Below the pieces are notes generated by a model. That model searched no databases and had not been told where the DNA came from. It saw only the letters and a program-made list of their open reading frames with translations. 64,000 nt of DNA from Metarhizium brunneum (taxonomy: Eukaryota; Ascomycota; Sordariomycetes; Hypocreales; Clavicipitaceae): the NCBI RefSeq assembly GCF_013426205.1, contig NC_089422.1:1054001-1118000 (forward strand), in the 5' to 3' direction. Position 1 is the first letter of the stretch; every line of letters begins with the position of its first letter. The position numbers and the translations under genes were made by a program. Below, piece after piece: positions 59,474-64,000 of this stretch.

Positions 59474-60506
59474 GTCGACGGTTTGAATAGTATTTTGTTT
59501 CAGTTGTGCCGCAGGATTGAGAAATGGCTACGATTCATCAGACGGACAGCGGTGGGACAAAACGCAGCATAGATCTATATATACGTATATCAAGCCAAGA
59601 CTCGCGTCGGAATGGCCAAGTCATGTCATGGTGGTGTGATGCCTGGCGATATACATTCTTGATGCCTCCAAATGGCGTTTCGTCATACGGTTTACATGTA
59701 GTGGCGCACGCGAATTCAGGCTCGGTGTGTGAGGTTGCCGCCACAGCTTCATGTCGCACTCTACCGAATCGAGCCATTTTACTCATAAAGAGAGTATCAA
59801 ACATGAACAACATGAGTGTCGTCTTGATGAGCGTCATGTGTTAGTGGAAGACGCGGTGATAATCTGTCGTGGGTCACCGTGCTGTTACACTGCAGGCCCC
59901 AGGGGAAGAGTTACGACAGTTGTCAACCATCTCAAGGCTACATCGTACTGAACCGTAACATGGGCCTGGTGGACTGAGTGATGATTTCCATGACCTCTCA
60001 AAGGGGTCTAAGGCTATTCGCAACTGATGTGGCTAAAGTACTCTTTAGTTTCTTGAGAGACTATATCATGTGAGTCATTTGCCATCCCACGATAGGGGTG
60101 AGCTGGAGAAGTTGTTGAATATACCACTATTGGCGTATACTTGAATGTACCACGGTACATTAGCGTACTCCGTATACTTGTAATAATAGAACTTTGGGGC
60201 GAGACATAAAGAGCCAAGACAGCGTCCAGATTCGGCGAAAGCCCTAATTGGTCGATGCCCCGATTCTTCAACCTATAGCTATTGCGTTTCACACACGAAG
60301 CGGACGGTGGCGGCCACGGGTGTGAGGCGGTCCCAGCTGACGACATCTGGAATTACGCTGCCATCGTTCCATGGGCCAGTTGCTCTAGCCTGAGAACTTG
60401 AGTTATTATCGCATGGCATCCTCCCTTGTGCATGACTACCTGGCTAGATGTTTCAGTGTCATATCGAGTCTTGTGCACTCTCCCTCCTGATCCGAAGGCT
60501 GCTATC
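59474..60506. promoter_or_regulatory. Divergent region, CoADR-rhodanese / Zn2Cys6 factor
   Basis: 1033 bp between two start codons in opposite directions. It contains one TACTCCGTA copy (60166-60174). No supported gene. Joint regulation of the two genes is possible but unproven. Confidence 0.4.
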
Positions 60507-62235
60507 ATGGAAGCGAGGCCGCATCGCAGCATACACGGTACAATGCAAACAGCGGGTATCGAGACCGAGAGCAACCGTCTGAAGACGAGAACCAAAACAG
60601 GGTGTATAACATGGTAAGCCGAGTGAAAACTTTAACTTGTAAACGAATCCCTAGATAATATGGGTGCTGATACCATCGACTAGCAGGTATGTTGACCGCG
60701 GCTTCAACTGTAAGCCCTTGACTTGGACAGTCTAACTTGGCCGTTCTCCGTTTCATAGAAAGCGACGCGTCAAATGCGACGAAGGAAAACCAACTTGCTT
60801 CAAGTGCATGTCTGCCGGAAAACCATGTGAGGGATATGCCGCCGCCGTTCGATTCGTCCATGACCAGCGCCGTATTCCTCGACAAGAAATACCCAGCCAA
60901 ACTAGGCACTTTAGAAACAGTTTCACGAGATCCATCTCGTCAGGCGTGGGTAGTACTCACATGGAACGGCAGTTTTTCTGCAGCTATAGGCGGGCGACCG
61001 CAGCCGGGGTTTCCATGCACTCTTGCGGCGTGTCGCCATTCTGGACAACGCTTGCCCCCCAGCTTGGCCATTGTGACGAGGCCGTTCAGCATGCTCTCGT
61101 AGCGCTCGGTGCGGCATATAACCTATACAAGGTCGGCAAAGGAGCTTCCAGTCATCTGCAAGTGTCCTCGCCTGCGGTCGGGACGCTGGAGCGCTTCACC
61201 TGGCGGGAGTACAACCTGGCCATACGGAATCTTCACAGACATCTTGATAAGCCCGAGCCCGCGAGCATTGCCGTTGTGCTCGTCTCCTGCCTGGCCTTCA
61301 TATCCCTGGAGCTCCTTCGTGGCGATCACTACACGGCGATAGCGCACATGCGCAACGGAATACGCATCCTCATGTCGGCTCTGGACGTGCGCCGTCTTCG
61401 CGCCGCTGCGTCAAGACGTCGGGCAAGAGGGTCCTTCTTATCCGACGCCGATCTATGGGATATTGTCACTCAGTTCCGTAACGTTGAGTTTGCTCTGGGG
61501 GGCTTCTCTTCCGACATCCCCTTGCTCCTGGGACAACAGCTCCGCGGCGACACGCCCGACGCCCGGCCCATCGCCAGCGTGGCCCAAGGCTACGACGCAA
61601 GAACACAATACGTAAACGAAGTCATGGTTCGCTGCTGGGAGCTGCGTGAGCACAGGGGCAGCCAGGTCTTCTGGGCGCAGCCGCATATGCAGCAAGAACT
61701 ACACACTCTTCGCCAACGGGGCGTGGCGATAATGTCTGCTCTTGAGCTGCTGTGGGCTGGACCGCAGGCACCCCCGTTGGGAACATGGCTGTCATACAGT
61801 AGCCAGATGGACTGGCTGCTGGTGAATAGTGCGAGAACCATGATACAGCTTGTGCCGTTCGGCATCGACTCCCACCTCAAGATGGCCCAGGACCCCTGCT
61901 TCCAGGATGAACTTTCACGGGGTGTCTCGTTTGCGGCCAAGATGCTCCTGGCACATAACCTAGAGGGGAAGCCGCCGTCGGATTACACTCTTGAAACCGG
62001 CCTCATCGCCCTCATGTACTGGTCGTATGTGTACAGCACGAGACTGGGGACAAAGGAAGCGGCCTTGAGGATCCTTCAGGAGTCAACCCAGAGAGAAGGA
62101 CCATGGGATGCCAGCCTTAGTCTGGGGTTTCTTTCTCGAGACACCAAGCCGCGCCTTCTCATTAGTTTTTGGAGGGAGCCGCAAGCTATTACGCACCCGG
62201 CTATCCCTTGGCAATTAAGAGTCGTCGAGCATTGA
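60507..62235 (+). CDS. Zn2Cys6 transcription factor with a 3-nt microexon
   Basis: 528 residues in my model: exon 1 60507-60613, intron 60614-60683, microexon 60684-60686 (CAG), intron 60687-60758, exon 3 60759-62235. Joining exon 1 straight to exon 3 gives TG|A, a stop. Adding CAG gives TGC-AGA and the cluster C-I-T-C-R-K-R-R-V-K-C-D-E-G-K-P-T-C-F-K-C-x6-C, a perfect Zn2Cys6 spacing. The remainder is a fungal transcription-factor middle domain (for example ALVALGAAYNLY, AIAVVLVSCLAFISLEL-like helices). ATG 60543 is an alternative start. It is divergent from the CoADR-rhodanese gene and convergent with the NmrA-like gene. Confidence 0.85.
60684..60686 (+). other. 3-nt microexon CAG
   Basis: Flanked by an acceptor (GACTAG, ending 60683) and a donor (GTATGT, from 60687). 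Its inclusion is needed to keep the zinc-cluster reading frame free of a stop and to restore C-x2-C-x6-C spacing. Confidence 0.75.
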
Positions 62236-62637
62236 AAGATGAGGAAGAGTTGGGGAATCGTGTGAGCTTAGATTGCGGACCAACCATGGCTTTCTCAAAT
62301 AACAAAGCCTCCTGTGGCGAAAGTTCACCACGACCGCAGATTAGAGGATGCTGATTACGACCTTTACTGCCGTATGAAGCGTTGCTGGAACTTGGCATGC
62401 CCGTTGGCGAGTGGGTGAATCTCCAGATGTCCTTTGTTCTCTGCTCCGCGGAATCTTCTGCCCCTTTCACAAGATTGCCCAACTTGCCTCTGGCTCTAGA
62501 ATATACGCTGAAGACTATAGCCTCGGGTAATCAGGGAAGCCAGGACGACGAGAAAGTAGGAGTTGCGATCAAGTGCATTCTCTTTGTCTCTTCCATACTC
62601 TACTAGGCAACATGCAACCACCTTGCCCACCCATCTC
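62236..62637. other. Intergenic, convergent gene ends
   Basis: About 400 bp between two stop codons facing each other. No gene is seen. Confidence 0.55.
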
Positions 62638-63700
62638 CTATAGCTTTTCGCCTTGCGAGCCACTCAGATGGCCCTTCTCCTCAAGATACGACTTGATAAT
62701 CCCCTCGAGAGAGTCCGTCGAGGTCAGCCCAATCGTGTCATTGTCCCACTTGTCATACAGCGTGCCGCCAGCAGCCCATATTCGGCGCAGCGTGGCAATA
62801 GTAGCGATCGGGTTCCCTGCCTCCCAGAATTCCGCCTCTGTCCGCTCCAGGGACTCCAACGGGATATATTTTACAGCAAACTTTCTGCCTAGCTGCTTCT
62901 CAAATTCGGCCAGGACCTGGCTCGGAGTCACCACGAATGACGAGATTTTCAACGCCTTGCCGTACGATAGTTCGGGGTGACGGAGAGCTGCAACCACGGC
63001 TTTACCGGTGCTACAGAGCCATGTGTCAGTGTGCCTTGAAAAAGGGGGCGTGATGCCGACATGGGGATCAAGTGAGAAACATGACAGCGGTCAGCCGCAC
63101 TCACTCTTGCATGCTTGTAAACGCGATCCTGCCTTGTCCGTCGCCGATAAGAAAGGCCTCGCCCTTCTCAACCTTGAATCCGCCGATTTGATCCGAGCAC
63201 GTACCGCCATCCACCCACATTTCGAAATACGGACCGACGACAACATAAGTCACCTTCAGGCGCTTCGTGTGCTCCCGGATGTACTTGCGGATGGCCAGCT
63301 TCATCTGATGAGGTCGCTCTGTTGGGCTCTTGGAATTGTGCTCGATATCTGTGCCATACTCCGAGGGGAAGAACCACTGAACAGTTCCCGACTCTTCGGC
63401 CAGCCTGATGAGTTCTTTTTGCTGGTCAAGCACGGCTCGCCCGACGCAGCTTACAACCGTGTCAATGCCGCGGTATGCAGCGGCGACATCGGCAGCCTTG
63501 GTAATGTCGCCAGTTATTACCGATGCACCAGCGTCCTTCCAGCCATTTATAAGAGCTGCCTTGGACGAAACGGTGTTTTCGGACGTCAAGATTGTTACTT
63601 TGGCGTTGTTGGGCCTGGCGTGAAGGATGTTCTTGGTGATGAACTGGCCAATGTTGCCCGTGGCCCCAAGTATGAGGATTCTGGATGGTACTGTCGCCAT
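62638..63700 (-). CDS. NmrA-like / isoflavone-reductase-like NAD(P)-binding protein
   Basis: 322 residues, one intron (63011-63104, 94 nt). The N-terminal Rossmann motif is LGATGNIG (residues 11-18). The central FFPSEYGTD segment and the KYIREHTKRLKVTYVVVGPYFEMW stretch are typical of the NmrA/isoflavone-reductase atypical SDR family, which either reduces phenolic or secondary metabolites or senses NADP redox state. The C-terminal half is joined through MQDTGKAVVAAL. It ends near the 3' end of the Zn2Cys6 gene. Enzyme or redox sensor cannot be decided from sequence. Confidence 0.88.
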
Positions 63701-64000
63701 TGTTAAGATGCTTCTTGCAAGTGGTTCACCCTCTCTTTCGCCGCCAATAATTCAGGACGACAGTTTCGACGGCTGAGAGAAGTTGATTGCGGGGATACAG
63801 TCTGTAGTGACGTGCTTATGCTGTCTGCCTGTGATTGGCCATGACTTGATCGTCGACGGCCAAGAACCGAGTGGGTATTGTAACACCCATCGTCGGGATG
63901 GGAAACGAGCTACAGACAGGGGGCCTAATTTACGGCTTGTGAGTTCAGGTGCCACTTTCGTACCGAGCAAGGATATAGGCCAGTTAAGAATCCTTAAATC
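63701..64000. other. Window edge, no gene seen
   Basis: 300 bp upstream of the NmrA-like gene; presumably its promoter. Confidence 0.5.

Noticed and set aside
1..64000. tRNA, rRNA and CRISPR arrays
   Set aside because: No stretch with a convincing tRNA B-box and cloverleaf, no rRNA signature and no regularly spaced identical repeats were seen by eye; a tRNAscan run would be needed to exclude tRNAs.

Overview
The window looks like a chromosome segment of a filamentous ascomycete, most likely in the Sordariomycetes and probably Hypocreales-like. The grounds are small spliced genes with introns of 49-179 nt (GT...AG, CTAAC-type branch sites), typical fungal families (two Zn2Cys6 regulators, an OPT transporter, a secretory LIP lipase, an SPX/EXS protein, P450s), GC-rich coding sequence and one very AT-rich island that looks like repeat-induced mutation. 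I assigned the taxon by gene style only; no marker gene fixes a species. About 22 apparently intact genes, several gene relics and long non-coding stretches are present. Splice sites were read by eye from donor, acceptor and reading-frame continuity, and the totals of all spliced models are divisible by three.

Layout. 1-6 kb: the start of a methionine-type amino-acid permease, divergent from a TauD-like Fe(II)/2-oxoglutarate dioxygenase (a possible sulfur-acquisition pair), then an alpha/beta hydrolase and a short-chain dehydrogenase. 7-10 kb: a nine-exon oligopeptide transporter. 11-16.5 kb: a gene relic, a secreted lipase and a vacuolar-type M18 aminopeptidase. 16.7-20 kb: an SPX/EXS protein (SYG1/XPR1 family). 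20-27 kb: a gene-poor stretch with an ankyrin relic, tandem repeats and perfect palindromes. 27-32 kb: a serine-rich unknown protein and the CAF-1 large subunit. 32-36 kb: a bacterial-style periplasmic-binding-protein-like secreted protein and a Zn2Cys6 regulator. 38 kb: an F-box-like protein. 38.8-42.5 kb: no supported gene.

42.5-52.3 kb: two P450s bracket a choline-kinase-like phosphotransferase, an FAD monooxygenase and a PLP dehydratase. The second P450 is separated from the rest by the AT-rich island. This could be a small metabolic group, but no PKS, NRPS or terpene synthase is in view. 52.9-53.6 kb holds remnants of an alcohol dehydrogenase and of a mitochondrial phosphate carrier.

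55-64 kb: a tiny two-exon gene, an SREBP-type bHLH regulator, an intronless CoA-disulfide-reductase/rhodanese fusion of bacterial type, a Zn2Cys6 regulator facing it whose zinc cluster is only completed by a 3-nt microexon, and an NmrA-like protein. The strongest items for follow-up are the microexon, the CoADR-rhodanese gene with its facing regulator, the solute-binding-like protein, the P450/monooxygenase group next to the AT-rich island, and an over-represented TACTCCGTA motif in non-coding DNA.
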